A stretch of 64,000 nt of DNA from Siderastrea siderea (Eukaryota; Cnidaria; Anthozoa; Scleractinia; Rhizangiidae), in contig OZ034975.1 of NCBI GenBank assembly GCA_964030785.1, positions 39,753,569 through 39,817,568 of the forward strand, written 5' to 3'. Shown piece after piece: positions 1 to 11,911 of the stretch; position 1 is the first letter of the stretch; the number at the start of each line of letters is the position of its first letter. A program made the translations under genes and the position numbers. The notes under the pieces are model-generated. The model ran no database searches. It saw nothing but the letters and a program-made list of their open reading frames with translations, and was not told the DNA's origin.

Positions 1-126
1 GCGAGGGCTCAAGTAGCGACCTCGCGAAACGTCGGCTGTTTTCTCAGGCTAAATAAGTAATAAATAAATGAATTTTGTACCTACTTCAATTCTGTTTAAA
101 TATTCTTTATTTTCAATTTCTGACAG

Positions 127-2051
127 ATGGAGTTACGGCGTTGTCCTGTATGAAATCTTCACTATAGGTAAGATTAATCTAAACACTAGGTCGACATTCA
201 TGCGTTCACAGATATGGGAGAAATGCAAAATACCTGAAGGATCGCTTAATGGAAGCAGGGGAAGAAACCTTGTCAGTGTGTGATGTATATCTCGTAAACG
301 TGAAAAGGAACCGAAACAGACCAAAACCAAACCAAGACGGCTTTTTTATGAATAGACATTCACTATGTTTTATTGCAAATGCGCAAATGATGAGCTTAAT
401 CGTCATTGTCTACTACCTGATAACCAACGATTGCACGCTGAGGCTTGGGACAACTTATTGTTACTTTTTTGTAAATACCACCAGCTGAGTCTCGCTATTT
501 TCACTTAAAAGTATTTGCAGCCTACTAAAACAATCAGACTATTCCTAGTTTTCTATAAGTAAAAGGCAAGTCGGCGGAGCCTTTTTGACCAATATTGACT
601 CAGGGAAAAAAAATCGGTTGCGTAATCTAATCATTGATTAATACATTCAGAGTGATAGGGCATTCTTGCGACCGAACAGGTTCAGGGTATCTCTGCGGCC
701 TTGTAAGCTACATCAGTTTAGTTCCAAAGCTTTTGTCTTGTTCAGGTGGCTCACCGTATCCAAGGGTAGAGGGCAGGAAAATTGCAAACTTGCTTCAGGA
801 AGGGTACAGGATGCCTAAGCCACAACACGTGGATGATAAATTGTAAGTTATGCAACGGAAACCTGTCTATTTTAATCAAGTTAGAAAATATCATCTGTCT
901 TGGGGAATTTGGGTTAGACTAAGTGATTACCGTTGGTTACATGGCCTGGGCATTGTCAGCATTTTGCTCCTGTTGATATTTTATAAAACACAAACGTCTT
1001 TAATTCGCGTGGTGGGCTCCCTTGCTCTTCAGCAGAGAATTGGTACTGGGACAAGGATACTTCGGGGATTTCAGTTTACTCTTTCTAGTGACTTGGTGAC
1101 TCCTCCTTGTGGGTCCCAGAAGGTAGAGTAATTCTTTATCTCAAGACTCACAGTGCAAATTCAGCCTGACTTACAAACGTTGGGAGGATTACATGAGCCG
1201 TGGCGGACCCAGTTAACCAGGCTGGCTAGGTTTTACGAAAGCTTCAAACTTTAGCTCATCTCGGCAAGCCCGTCTACCTCACGACTTAGCTTAGAGAAAA
1301 TCAGGTATAAGTGTAATTTGACATCCACTTCACAGGAAAAATGCAGGGATGTAGAATTAAAATACGTAAAACAAAAAATGTCGGTACGACTGTCGTGATC
1401 TGTTAACTAAATTCTTCATAGGTATCAAATCATGATGAACTGTTGGCAAAATCAAGCAGAAGCAAGACCTTCATTTGCCGCCTTAACGAAACAGCTAATA
1501 GATATGGAAAACCAACACACGGTAAGATCAACAAAACAACAGCAACAAACATTTATTTATTTATTGAAAAAAAAAACATCTTTTGAACTTTGAAATGATG
1601 CCGGCCCCCGAATCGAGGTGAAGATTATTACAACAAACTTAACATTTGAACCACTTTGTCAACACTTTGTAAGTTAAATTAACAGCTGGACTTTTTGAGC
1701 GTTGGCTAGCGACTTGTCTGCTTGTAGCGGGTTATCTTTTGAATAGTGGAGGATATTTATGGAGGCTGCGCATAATTGAGTATAATAACTCCTTATATCT
1801 CCAGCCTAAACCACGTCAAACACACGCACCACAAACACATACAAGAACGAACACACACAAACCTAACAATCGTAGGGGGTAATAAAAACATTGTCATTGG
1901 CGGCAAATCAAGTCGTCAATTTATTGCTTGTCAAAACATAAGAATGTTGCATTTAATTTTGTTTTCTGTTGTTTTCTTTTTTCAGAGTCTGATCAACATG
2001 CACATTTATGACAACCAGTTGTACGCAAAAGTTGAGGATCTGAATGTCTAA
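127..2051 (+). CDS. Receptor tyrosine kinase, C-terminal end of the kinase domain (four exons)
   Basis: Four exons at 127-167, 746-842, 1422-1521 and 1986-2051 join in frame through consensus GT-AG sites. The first begins in phase 2, so its first base completes the Val of DVWSYGVVLYEIFTIG, kinase subdomain IX. The second encodes GGSPYPRVEGRKIANLLQ and subdomain X. The third encodes MMNCWQNQAEARPSF, with the invariant Arg of subdomain XI. The last encodes a short tail with two tyrosines (HIYDNQLYAKVEDLNV) and ends in TAA. The family phosphorylates tyrosines on itself and on partners at the plasma membrane. The catalytic HRD and DFG motifs, transmembrane segment and ectodomain lie before the window, so the subfamily (FGFR-like or other) cannot be named. 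Splice phases and reading frame are intact, so it looks functional. Confidence 0.9.
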
Positions 2052-2207
2052 GCTGTCTTTCGAATGAAAGTAGACTTTATTAATTCTGGTGTAGATTTAT
2101 TGGTTTTCTGTAGCATATAGCATATTGGTGTTATTGATGGTAGTTTCAAAGGACATGCATACTTTCACTATTTTTCTTAAGTCACGGAGCATTGTAAATA
2201 AGCGTTA

Positions 2208-2213
2208 AATAAA
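2208..2213 (+). terminator. Polyadenylation signal AATAAA of the kinase gene
   Basis: A canonical AATAAA lies 157 bases after the kinase stop codon, with no other gene between. It probably ends the kinase transcript. Confidence 0.6.
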
Positions 2214-3936
2214 CTTTCTCAAATTGACGAAATCAAATTGGCAAATAGTAGTTCATGAGGGCAACCTTGAAATTCCCAACATAACGTCATGAGCGAGCTT
2301 ATATAAAATGTTAGTTTTTTGACATACCAAAGAATACATACAGACGTATTGCAGAGTTCTGCCGATGTTTGCTCTTCGCTCTTGTGAAATTTCGCCGAAT
2401 ATATTTATTTCACAACATTTAGCGGAATGTGTCGCGGACATTCCACAATTTCTCGCACGTGAATTGTTCACGCTTTTGTCTTACATAGCTTTTCAAGGAA
2501 TATAGCTAAGCTTCTATAAAAAAAAGGAGTTTTAAAAATTTTTGTCTACATACCAAGTTAACTTCCTTTAGCAGGTCCTTGCAATGTGGACCTTAAATTG
2601 TAGCAGGAATAATAAACATAGTAGGTACCATTTCTAAGAGAAGCAGTATTTTTATCCTGTACTGCAGACGACTCTTAGCAGCTGGTTCTTACCAAAATGG
2701 TTCAACATTAAGATAGAAATACGTAAAACACAATAGTTTGTTTCTTTACTCCGGTTGTTTCTGCTTTAAGTTCTAAACTTCAGTGATTAAAGTAGCTCTT
2801 TTCATTTTATACCAAGACAATGTTGTAATCAAAAATTACTCGTTATTTCTCGCACCCCTACCCCACTCGACTTGGTGCGAAATGTGACGTCACCGACACA
2901 TTCGGTGACGCCATGACATTTCGCGCCGAGTCGAATGAGCGGGAAGTGAACACCTGGGCAAAGATCGATGAAAGTTTGATGCAAACAAACCTCCAACAGT
3001 TCTTCCCTGCTTAAACTGCGATCAGGTGTTTTTATTCTGCCATACACAATTGCGTTCGTCACCGATACCCTACAATCCTCAGACATCTTCTGAGCAATCC
3101 GTCAAGCTAGTCTCTCTGATTTAGTACCATCCTTTTCCATTCCATTTGAGGCCTGTCGTCCATTGACACCTGCCTCTAAAAATGCGTTATTTCAGAGTAA
3201 TCAGTCTTGAGGTATGGTGTTGGTTTTTTTATTGGCGGCAGTGGATGTGGAGAGGTGGTCATTGTAGGCATCTCTGGTCTGCTGAAATTATCCAGGTCAG
3301 CATAAAGCACCTCACCTGGTTTGCGTTTCTTTGAGGAAAAGACACAAAGAAGAGATTATTTTCATCTCTTCAGTTACTATTTTTGCAGTTTTGTTGTTGT
3401 TGGAAAACTACTAAAATTGCAGCCAAGAAATGGTTTTGTTCTTGTTGTTGTTGTTGTTGTACCCATAATGACCACGACTTTCTCATCTCAAGAGGTTAGG
3501 GATTGAATGTTACATTCTCGTCGTGGACGGTGGTTGGAAATTTGGAACTTGTATGTGTGGATGAAATTCTAGCTTGTTACTTTTCGGTTGTCTGTGAGAT
3601 TGCTGTAGTAATAAAAAGCATAAACAGTTTCAGTCTGTGGCTGAGGTAACGAAATTCACATGAAATCTAGTTTACATTGTCAGTGTTGCACTGCTTTTAT
3701 AGGCACATACAAGGGTGTTCCACTTGTACCTTTTTGCTGTCCTGATACCCTTCAACGACCGTATAGTGAGGAGTGTTTTGGCATCCAACTTCTTCGTGAT
3801 CTTGGACATCTTCTCTAGAAGTAAAGTATTTGTGCGTTAAGGGGGCATTTTATTGCTACGATGCAGTAACGGTGATCCGGCCGTGGAGCAATGCTGATCT
3901 CCAGTATTGTACTACTCCCATTGCATGTAAAGCTAA
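2214..3936. other. Intergenic stretch, no gene recognised
   Basis: No exon with convincing splice sites or a known domain was seen. The stretch holds a GC-richer imperfect hairpin at about 2866-2936 and a short TTG microsatellite near 3440-3460. Open frames here are short and match the hairpin, not a protein family. Confidence 0.5.
2866..2936. repeat. Imperfect hairpin, about 70 bp
   Basis: The arms carry GCGAAATGT and GACGTCACCGA on the left and the reverse complement of these, with a few mismatches, on the right. Two CRE-like TGACGTCA/GGTGACG words face each other. It may be a decayed small foldback element; no function is shown. Confidence 0.5.
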
Positions 3937-4790
3937 TATATAGATTTAGCCAAGCCTAAAAGCAGAGCCCCCCCCTTTTTTTTGTTTTTTTGTTTTGTTT
4001 TTTGTTTTGTTTTTTTTTTTGCTGGCAGTTATTTATTTGTGAAAATACGCTCATTCAAGTCGTTAAATTAAAAAAAAGGAAAGAAAAAAATTTCCTACCC
4101 CGCTAAGAGCCGACCCGGCTCCTCGGCGTCAGAAGCCGGAGATTAGTCCACTGGGCCATGAGCGTTTATTGTCATCTTTCGAAGTTAATTTTAATACTTA
4201 TTTCTTTCTTCGTAACAAGCTGCCTAATCAGCATGAAAATGCTGGTGTTTTTCCTGGCAAAATGTGTTTAGAACACAGTAAAAACCATGGTCGTGGACAG
4301 AAAAAAACAAAAAGCACTAGCTGTGCTATATTTGACGTCGAAATCGCTGCGAAAAACTGCGAACTCAAGTGGTGTGCCGACCGAGTTCGAACAGAACCGA
4401 CGAGGCAAATTTGAACTTTTCGCCTGAACTTTATCGCCTAATTTTTTTCGCCTAAATTGAACTTTTCCTCTTCCACCAAAAAGACAACTGAGTATTCTTT
4501 TGAACTTTTTTTCCATTAACAGATTTGTTTTAGACTTTTGTTGCTGCAACGCGGGTCAACATACGATTTGGCGCCAAAAACACACGGGATTTATTTTTTT
4601 TTAGGACAAGGTTATATCCAGTGTATGAAGTGCATTGGTAACCCTGTGGTGCGGACGGACGGACGTACGGTCACGTGACTATTACGTCACTACCAAAATT
4701 TCTTGGCTTGATAGGTTACCAATTTACCTTAGCAATGGTGCTCCGCTGACGCGCTACCGCGCTGGCTCCGCTATTATTCGTAAGGCTACT
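3937..4790. repeat. Dispersed repeat R1, long copy
   Basis: It starts with ATAGATTTAGCCAAGCCTAA and ends near GCTGGCTCCGCTATTATTCG. The same ends occur at 21617-21915, including the block GTCACGTGACTATTACGTCA and the GGACGGACGTACGG microsatellite. The copy here is about 850 bp against 300 bp there, because extra DNA lies in the middle. It is probably a non-autonomous mobile element; class unknown. Confidence 0.6.
4094..4166 (-). repeat. tRNA-like sequence, possible SINE head
   Basis: On the - strand there is a D-arm-like TGGCCCAGTGGACTA. A CGGC/GCCG anticodon-like stem follows, with a seven-base loop that would read CTG. A degenerate B-box GGGTCGGCTCTTAGC comes next. A T-rich run follows. 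The T-arm loop is too short for a working tRNA, so a SINE head or tRNA pseudogene is more likely. Confidence 0.35.
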
Positions 4791-5356
4791 CCCAGAATTC
4801 AGTTAGGTTGCCCCAACAGTTGGCTGGTAATGTGAAATAAAGTCTGTTCCCTAAACAAGAAACCCGAAGCGATTGACGACTGGTGTGACGTATTAGTTAT
4901 TGAACAAGTGTCTCCATAATGGAAACAGTTAATAAAATCAAATCTAAAAAATATTTTCCAGTTCATACACTTTAGGTTCCATTTCTGGAAGTGAAGTGGC
5001 TTAAATTGGGTGAGATCGTGAAAAAAAAAAAGAAAAGGGTCAGATACTTTTAAAGTAACATAAGGTTAAGTTACACATAGAAAAACGAGAATTATAAATT
5101 AAATAAATGTTTGCTAAGCAAGTGTCACGTCTTGAGAAACAAGAAACACATTTTAATGGCACTATTTTTCTGTCCACTCTACTGGGTATAAGTGCTCGAG
5201 AGCGCGTTCACTTTCATACTGAAAACAAGGATTGATTTCCGAAACAGTTTTTTGAGTTCTCTAGTTTTTCTTCTTAAGAGTATTGATGGTACTGCATACT
5301 AAAGAGATACATTTTTTTCTCTGTACGGTGTATAAATTAAAGGAAGAAGGGCTTAC

Positions 5357-5604
5357 TTAGAAGGGCAATATAATAGTGACATCACTTATGGCAGGACTTC
5401 CAAATCCATTATCAGCGGTACATCTGTAGACTCCTTTATCCTGTTTTCCAATAAAGGTCAAAGGGAAGGTGACAACATTGTTATCAGAGAGTCTTGTCCA
5501 GGTGATGTTTGGAGCTGGATAACCACCAGCTGTACATCGGAGTAACACCATATCTCACTTCTTCACTGTCCTGTCCTCGGATATGTAAGTAATCTTTGGC
5601 GGAA
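5357..5604 (-). pseudogene. I-set Ig-domain exon with an internal stop codon
   Basis: The exon has a good acceptor and starts in phase 1 with VPPKITYISEDRTVKK. It continues after a TGA at 5555-5557 with DMVLLRCTAGGYPAPNIT, then GVYRCTADNGFG, a classic I-set Ig fold with both Cys and the Trp. The TGA sits where Gly is usual (xxEGD), so one base change would explain it. The frame ends in TAA at 5357-5359, immediately before a consensus donor. It is the third surviving exon, reading right to left, of the broken gene that starts at 7143. A sequencing error at the TGA is the main alternative. Confidence 0.75.
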
Positions 5605-5639
5605 CTACAAGTCAAAGCAACAAAAACTATAAACAAAAA

Positions 5640-6100
5640 TAAATACGTAACGTAGCCACAGTGGTAGGGTTCGTTTGCGAGGGCTCGTTCCTCGATGTTT
5701 TGCATAACGGTTTCTGCAACAACAACAGAAACTGGTCAGCCCACAGCTGTTCCATGCAACTGTTTGTACTATTCTTGCCGTTGTACTGAAAGTAAGCAGA
5801 AGTACGACAGAGGTTCAGTGAGTCCAATAAGTCGTCCGTAGGGAGCGGTAGTCTGATAGTGGAGCTGTTGATGGCGGTCTCAGTGCATTCTGGAGCCAGT
5901 TGATGTGAAATACTGGTGAACAGTGGACACTAGTTTGTAGTCGTCAGGTACTTGTACTGTCTTGATTGCGTCAATAAGGTTCACAGTCGACTGTAGTTTG
6001 TGTCGCGATTCGTCGGTCAAAGGTTCCAGTACGGTAATCGAGAATTTGGACATTTGGTAATTTGGGAATCCACTAAACGAGACAATGGGTCTCTCACACC
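5640..6100 (-). mobile_element. Penelope-like reverse transcriptase fragment
   Basis: This stretch is collinear with 31357-31830 of the larger Penelope-like element. Shared peptides on the - strand include LLLLQKPLCKTSRNEPSQ and SCMEQLWADQF, which are out-of-frame readings of the motif-B region in both copies. It covers only the middle of the reverse transcriptase and has several frame breaks. It lies in the intron between the Ig exon at 5.4 kb and the V-like exon at 6.8 kb. Confidence 0.8.
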
Positions 6101-6678
6101 TTACAGTTTCCCAAGATATTGTTTAATACAAGACGGAAGAAGAAGCAACGGACAGAAGAAGCAAAATGTGAATTAAATGTTCCAACACAAAATTTCACTA
6201 TCCGTCACATCAGCAAAATCGAACATTGCATCGTACAAGAGTATTATGTAATAAAAACCAGAAATCGACTGTTCTCGTCGACTGTGTATGCTTCACAATC
6301 CACTCAAGTATAGGTGGAATGTAAGAAGCCATTGTCAAGAGAGGACATACCCTTTATCCTCTTTAACCAGTGTTAACAGGATGTCAGCAAGAAAGTGCTT
6401 CAACACAGTGTATTGTATACTGTGCACTATGGGAATACTCATCCGGGTACTCATTTTTAGTTGGTCAAAAATGTACATTTGGCAGTCATCAATCAATACT
6501 CTTATTCAGAGTGATTTCATGAAAAAGTTGTCCTTCTTCAGCATGAAATTAGGGATTCGGAAGATAGTTGAAGATCTAAAAAGATGTAAGCCATCTCACA
6601 ACGGAAAGAAACTCACAAATTAGAGTATTGCATTGCACCTAAATGAAATAATGAAAAGATTATGAATTTACTGCTTAC
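6101..6678. other. Intron sequence without recognised features
   Basis: This is the remainder of the intron between the V-like exon and the Penelope fragment. A 111-codon open frame on the + strand (6288-6623) shows no domain or splice context and is probably chance. Confidence 0.4.
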
Positions 6679-6958
6679 CGAAAACCTTCACTTGAACTTT
6701 GCTAGTCCACGTTTTGCTGGCAAAATTTGCATTGTCAAATGCAGTCACTACGCAGGAAAATGTGCCATTTTCGACAGTAGTTACATTGAAGATATTCAAA
6801 GTGGCTCTTTCGGAGGGAATCCAGATGAATTTGAATCTTTCAGTGAAAGCGCTTGCTAACCCAGGTTGCCCTTGTGGCGACACTCCACCAATGACACCAT
6901 CGTTAAAATTAAATTCAATGAAGTAAAGCTTAAATCTGGCGTCAGACTGAAGTTCCAG
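6679..6958 (-). pseudogene. V-like N-terminal Ig-domain exon
   Basis: The frame reads LELQSDARFKLYFIEFNFND, later FIWIPSERATLNIFNV and TVENGTFSCVVTAFDN, and ends in VQVKVFG before a consensus donor in phase 1. The F-strand pattern NGTFSCVV is plain; the partner B-strand Cys is missing, which I associate with N-terminal domains of cnidarian Ig proteins. Every usable acceptor gives phase 0, whereas the signal-peptide exon ends in phase 1. A simple join therefore shifts the frame. With the stop in the next Ig exon this points to a decayed gene; an unseen mini-exon is the alternative. Confidence 0.6.
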
Positions 6959-7064
6959 CTGAGTGATGCACTGATGGATGGATCGATCGAGATAATGTTG
7001 ATGACGTAATTCCATCACCTACCGATTTACTTTAGCTAAACTAAAGCTGAACAATAAAACCTAC

Positions 7065-7143
7065 CGATAAGTGGAGGTTTGTTCAATGAAACGAACAAAA
7101 CAACAAACCACCAGATAGCCAATCTTCGCAAAGGCACCATCAT
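7065..7143 (-). CDS. Signal-peptide exon of the broken Ig gene
   Basis: Two tandem ATG codons open a frame reading MMVPLRRLAIWWFVVLFVSL, followed by NKPPLI. This has a short basic start and a hydrophobic core typical of a secretory signal. It ends in phase 1 at a good donor (GTAGGT). It lies only about 100 bases upstream of the V-like exon. The start was chosen because this is the only hydrophobic N-terminus next to the V exon. A second signal-like peptide (MSFIGMSLGIVGLFATAVFL, 7392-7460) lies further upstream but lacks a good donor. Confidence 0.55.
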
Positions 7144-8500
7144 TTAAGCTGCTAACAAAAGGCCTACTTGAGAAAGCTACCGTCCTGCAGTCGTTTTCCA
7201 ACTATCTACCGCACTCCGAAGCTTCTAGCCGCACACTACAAAACGCCTTTAATTTTCACATTTCTTTAAGCTCAAATGCGTTTTAGATCGACGATTCATT
7301 AAAATTAATGACAGGATAGAAAGCCATACAAGCGACATACCTTAGCGACACTTCCTGATTGTCCAGAACAATCCTCTGCAATCACTATTTTTCAACCGTG
7401 CAAAAACACAGCAGTCGCAAACAATCCAACGATCCCCAAAGACATGCCAATGAAACTCATCCTGTTAGATACTGAATGACCTTTAGAGTGTAGAAAACCG
7501 TTTCGCAATACCAGAGCGATTTCATAAACCCTGATTCTTATATGCTTATAAGAATCGTTAAATGCTAATGCGAAGAAGAATAAAGAACGCAAGCACCAAA
7601 GTTAAACTATTCTTTCAATTTTTAAATTGGGTACATGTTGCTTGATATAAGAATGGTTTGCAAGGACAACAGACAATGGTAACAAAGGAATGTGATTAAC
7701 TCTTTTTTCAAGAAAATGATCGTTCTTAACAGTTCCGATGTCGTGTAAAACATTGCACAATGCTCACGAGATCTAAACTTAGAGCCGGCTTCCTTTCAAA
7801 ACAAATCACGTTCTCTGTTGCTTCATTTGCTGTTGTCCATTAGTTGAGCAAGCCACTCAAATTCTATACACCAACATGTATGCAGATACGATTAACAATT
7901 TGAAAGAACTGTTTCAACTTTGGTACGTTCTTTATTCTTCTTCGCTTTAGCATTTAACGATTCTTATTAGCATATAAGAATCGAGGTTTGTGAAAACACT
8001 TTACCGCAACGAAGAAATCTAATAAAGATTCTGTGCTGTAATATACCCTGTCGCTTTCACCTTTTTCTCAACTTCGCACTTTTGCGCCTTCCACATTCGT
8101 TATAGTGCGTAGTCTTCCCGCGGTTCAATTGTTGTACAGGATACCCAGGCTCACGAGGAGACCACTGAACTTTAGTGTCAAAATATAAGGATTTGTATGG
8201 AACTTGATCTCTAGTTTAGTCAGGAAACTAAAACTGACAATAAATATCCAATTAAGTGTACATACCAGATCATATAATTATTGTCATTGTGTTTCTTGAC
8301 CATCTCAAAGCCGTTCAACGACAGATTCAGCCAGTCTTTAGGTTTCCGACTGCCGTGAAGCTCCCATTAGCACATTCCGGCAAGCGTCTCCGTATCACAT
8401 CGAAATAGAATAACAAATTTTCCCTTTTCATCTCTTCTTAAAAGAACAAATTATTCCATTCGTGTTTCCTGTTTGGTGTTGTTAAAACTATCCTTTCTAT
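7144..8500. other. Upstream region of the broken Ig gene, no gene recognised
   Basis: No protein family was recognised. The words ATTTAACGATTCTTAT and a TAAGAATCG block recur in inverted sense near 7540-7575 and 7945-7985, suggesting a small inverted repeat. Any promoter of the Ig gene would lie here, but no clear element was seen. Confidence 0.4.
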
Positions 8501-8537
8501 GATAAATTAAAAAAAAAACACGAGGCAACCTTTGAAA

Positions 8538-8570
8538 GACATGTTTCGGCATAACTTATGCCATCTTCAG
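8538..8570 (-). ncRNA. Hammerhead-ribozyme-like motif
   Basis: The - strand carries CTGAAGA, then a perfect 7-bp hairpin (GGCATAA/TTATGCC), then GAAAC and ATGTC. This matches the hammerhead core order CUGANGA, stem II, GAAA. An extra U sits between the core and stem II, and stem III would be very short. Penelope-like elements are known to carry hammerheads with short stem III. No reverse transcriptase was seen beside it, so it may be a remnant. Confidence 0.4.
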
Positions 8571-8933
8571 TTTAATGAGAATAATCAAAATAGCGCTACA
8601 TTTATAGGTAACATTGATAACGTGCTGAGCTTATGACAACAATAGATTATACGAAAACCGTTACAACGTATCTGGTACAGAATGATTCCAATACCGTTAC
8701 AAAACAAGGTGCCATGGTCTGCCTGGTACTGTCTGATACAAATACCGTTACTAAGTGTCTGGCACTGTATGACACCGCAAAGAACAAAGACTAAAACAAA
8801 AAGGTGTTAAAATGTTGAATTTGCGTGTTTTAATCGGGTTGCAGAAAAATGCTTCCTTTAGTTTTAAACTATAAACGGTCTTAGCAGAATCTAAAATTTT
8901 GAAACAATCAGATGTGTACAGGTTTTTACAATT

Positions 8934-9402
8934 GGCCCGATTTATACTAGAGACGGATCATCCGTCTGGGACGAACTTGGGCAAAGAACGGTAGTTCGTC
9001 TTATAATTCGTCTGTGTATAAATACGGGCTTTCAGACGGATCATCCTTCCAGACGAACTATCACGGTAGTTCGTCTTGACAGACGAACTACCGTGGATAA
9101 TTCGTCTGGACGGATGATCCGTCTGTCTGTATAAATACGGGCAAAAGACGAACTACTCAAAAATCAGGATCTCGTTACCTAAAGCCAGCGGTCGTCTTGC
9201 AGTGAAATACAATGATTTGACTTGTACCCATGCCTTTTCGTCACGCTTAGACGAATTATCCGCCTAGTGTAAATACGGGACGAACTACGAAACGCAACGA
9301 TAGTTCGTATCATAGTTCGTCCCGTGTTTATACTAAATAGATGATTCGTCTTGACGGATGATCCGTCTGGACGGATGATCCGTCTCTAGTATAAATCGGG
9401 CC
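8934..9402. mobile_element. 469-bp TIR element with internal GGATGATCC repeats
   Basis: The ends are inverted copies of GGCCCGATTTATACTAGAGA. They are flanked on each side by ATT (8931-8933 and 9403-9405), a likely 3-bp target duplication. Inside, GACGGATGATCCGTC and AGTTCGTC words repeat in both orientations. No transposase frame is present, so this is a miniature non-autonomous DNA transposon. Confidence 0.8.
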
Positions 9403-9405
9403 ATT

Positions 9406-10660
9406 AGGAGAACTGATTAGGTGTTTAAAAATATGAGAATTTTTATCAATTTAAGTGTGCTCTTTAATCCTTGTTGAGAAATGGCGAGAGGTCTCACCAA
9501 TATAACGGGAGTTACATCCCGCGCAAGAAAATTGATTAAAAACGAAGGACTTAAGAGCGGTAGGAACAGGATCCTTAAAACTGAAAAAATTCTTAATTTT
9601 ATACGAGGAGAAAACGAATTTTTAAAATGCTTATTGTTTATTCTCCCCTACCGCGAGACATTCAATGTGAAATAGGTATCTCATTTGTTTGGGACCGGTC
9701 AGGGTGTCATTTGGATGGCAGTGAGTCCTGATAAAACGTTATATTCAGAGGGGCTACGTCACGGACATTTTCATGTTTTTGTTTGTGTGAAACTGTGCTT
9801 AAATTCAAATTAAATACATTTTTCGTACACAAAATGCTCCTAAAACATTAAGGGAAAGAAATCGAACAATTTTTCCTACTTTCTGGCGAAAACATTAGCC
9901 TATTTTTTAAAGTTGCAATTCATTTCCATCTGCAGCCAGGCACTGTTGATTATAAAAGTGATGGTGAATTTTAACCCTCGGACGTACAAGCAAAGTCACA
10001 CCCCCACCGTGGTACCAGGGAGGGGGGGGTTGGTGGAACCCCCCCCTTGGGTTTTCGTTATATTAAATATTTTGAAAAGATTTCACCTTTAGTAGAAAGC
10101 CTATGATGTGCTCTACAAGATGAGGTAGAAATCGTTAAAAAACGTTAAAAATTGGAAATTTTTGATGCTAGTCATTGAGAATATCAGATAATTAAATATT
10201 TTGCTGCTTTTTGTTGACATTTTTTGCATTTTTCACCTAAAAACAGTAAAAAACAACTTTTTAAAGTTGCAATCCATTTCCATCCGCAGCCAAACAAATA
10301 ATAATAATAATAAACTTTATTAACGTGTCTTAAAATATCTAGCTTACACTAAAGTAAGCTAATTGGGGACACCTATCTATACCTATCTAAAGTAGTAAAA
10401 ATATATAAAATATTACAATATATACAATATAAAATATAAAAATATAAAATATAAAACCGAATCTTGATTATAAGAGAGAAGGTGAATTTTAAGCCAGCTG
10501 GTGAATGTTTTTGTTCTGTTAGTGACACAGGCTTTGTTTACACCAGGCTTAAAATTCACCATCACATTTGTATCATTGCGAACATGCAACCTATCGACAT
10601 TTCAGTCCTAGCAGTAAGCAGGACGTTTGCCACATGTACCTAGTTTAGTGGCCTTAGCTC
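9406..10660. repeat. Repeat-rich stretch with a probable non-LTR element tail
   Basis: The stretch 9955-10290 holds low-complexity repeat DNA with G and C runs and a duplicated block around AAAGTTGCAAT. On the - strand, 10455 down to 10296 is A/T-rich and ends in an ATT tract, like the 3' end of a LINE or SINE. A hairpin formed by GGTGAATTTTAAGCC and its complement lies at 10480-10562. No gene was recognised. Confidence 0.45.
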
Positions 10661-10667
10661 CCACAAG

Positions 10668-10770
10668 TCTCCTGTAGCTCAGTGGTAGAGTATCTGGACT
10701 AGTAACCAGAAGGTCATAGATTCGACTCCTGTTGGGAGAACTCGGATTTTTTCTGAGACGCCTGTGTCAC
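10668..10770 (+). repeat. tRNA-Thr-like SINE
   Basis: An A-box (TGTAGCTCAGTGGTAGAG) and a B-box-like GATTCGACTCC flank an anticodon loop CTAGTAA that would read AGT (Thr). The closing pair of the anticodon stem is mismatched and the T-stem is poor. A T-run with a small hairpin follows. Short inverted words (GTTCTGTTAGTGACACAGGC) flank it at 10510-10534 and 10759-10782. It is better explained as a SINE than as a working tRNA. Confidence 0.5.
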
Positions 10771-10782
10771 TAACAGAATAAA

Positions 10783-11911
10783 AATCGTTCTCATTCTTGA
10801 TTATAGTTTCAAAAAAAAGGTATAGTAATTTTATACAAAACTGAACAATTATTTTTGGCGTTCCTTTGATTGCAATATCTTTTAGCCTTTCAAAGTAATT
10901 CCAAAATAGGTAACAGAGCCCACTGAACTAGATACTGTACAAGGAAATTACGCGCAGGATGCAAACAAAATAACCATGAAAATCTGCAGTGTTGTACTGA
11001 CCACACCAGCTACAAAAACTCACCAAAAATACACTCTTGAGGTGTGCCCCCCCCCCCTCCAAAAAAAAAAATCATTGTGGAAGCGTACTCCCCATCCGAT
11101 GCAGTCGCACAGGTTCTTGGAAAAGAGTCTCATTGGTAACCATGACCAATCGTTCCACGCTAACAAACTAAAGCGTGAAAGGAAGTGAACAGAAAGAGTG
11201 ACCGACGTAGAATGACAAATATTTCCCGCTCAAATCTTAAATAATGACGAAATGTCCAATGACAATACCCAAGCCGCTCTATAGTGCAGTCAGGATACTA
11301 ATTTCTCCTTTCAGTTTGTTCCTTCGTCACTCAGCTGTCAGAAATACATTTTCTGGTATTTTTTTTAATGAAAAATTATTACTATGCGAATCAAAATACC
11401 GTGAACCAGACAGAGGCGAACATCAGCCCGAAAAGTTTCGGGACTTTCGAAAACGTACGCCAGCTAAGCAAACATCGCCCATAAAATTGCTTTATACAAC
11501 AAAGAAAAACTTCTAGCAGCAAATGTGCTGTATCAACATGTATATATATTTTTATTTTTGTTTGTTTGTTTTGTTCAACATTGTTCTTTCCAAATACAAA
11601 ATATACCACTGCAAATTTTATAATTGAGGTCACTTTCGTTTCATTGCGACAATAATTTAAATTATGACTATTGTTCTGGTTACTCTTCACGTTATCTACA
11701 AAATATTGTCTAATTTAATGAGCGTCCTTAATATGGCGAAGCTTAGGACAAGTCTTGCGTCCCTTACAATAGGCAACTATAATTATTACTCTCCACCCCA
11801 CCCCCCCCCCCCAAAAAAAAGAAATTAACAGGTTTTTCCGCTATTTTCGTAGGTTTGCCTGTTTCCTTTTATACACCTTACTGGACTGAAGAAAAAACGT
11901 AGAGTTATGTG
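10783..11911. other. Non-coding stretch related to 25.2 kb
   Basis: About 11560-11720 resembles 25180-25350 (for example TATAATTGAGGTC followed by ATCTAC in the same order). This suggests the flank of the tail cassette was copied in an older event. Homopolymer C runs occur at 11049 and 11803. No exon was recognised. Confidence 0.4.

Noticed and set aside
2829..3086. 85-codon frame on the - strand
   Set aside because: It covers an imperfect hairpin, with no family resemblance or splice context.
7392..7592. Second signal-peptide-like frame upstream of the V-like exon
   Set aside because: The only donor after it (GTTGAA) is poor, and a better signal exon lies closer to the V-like exon.
10668..10738. 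Working tRNA-Thr gene
   Set aside because: The anticodon stem has a mismatched closing pair, the T-stem is poor, and a SINE-like tail follows.
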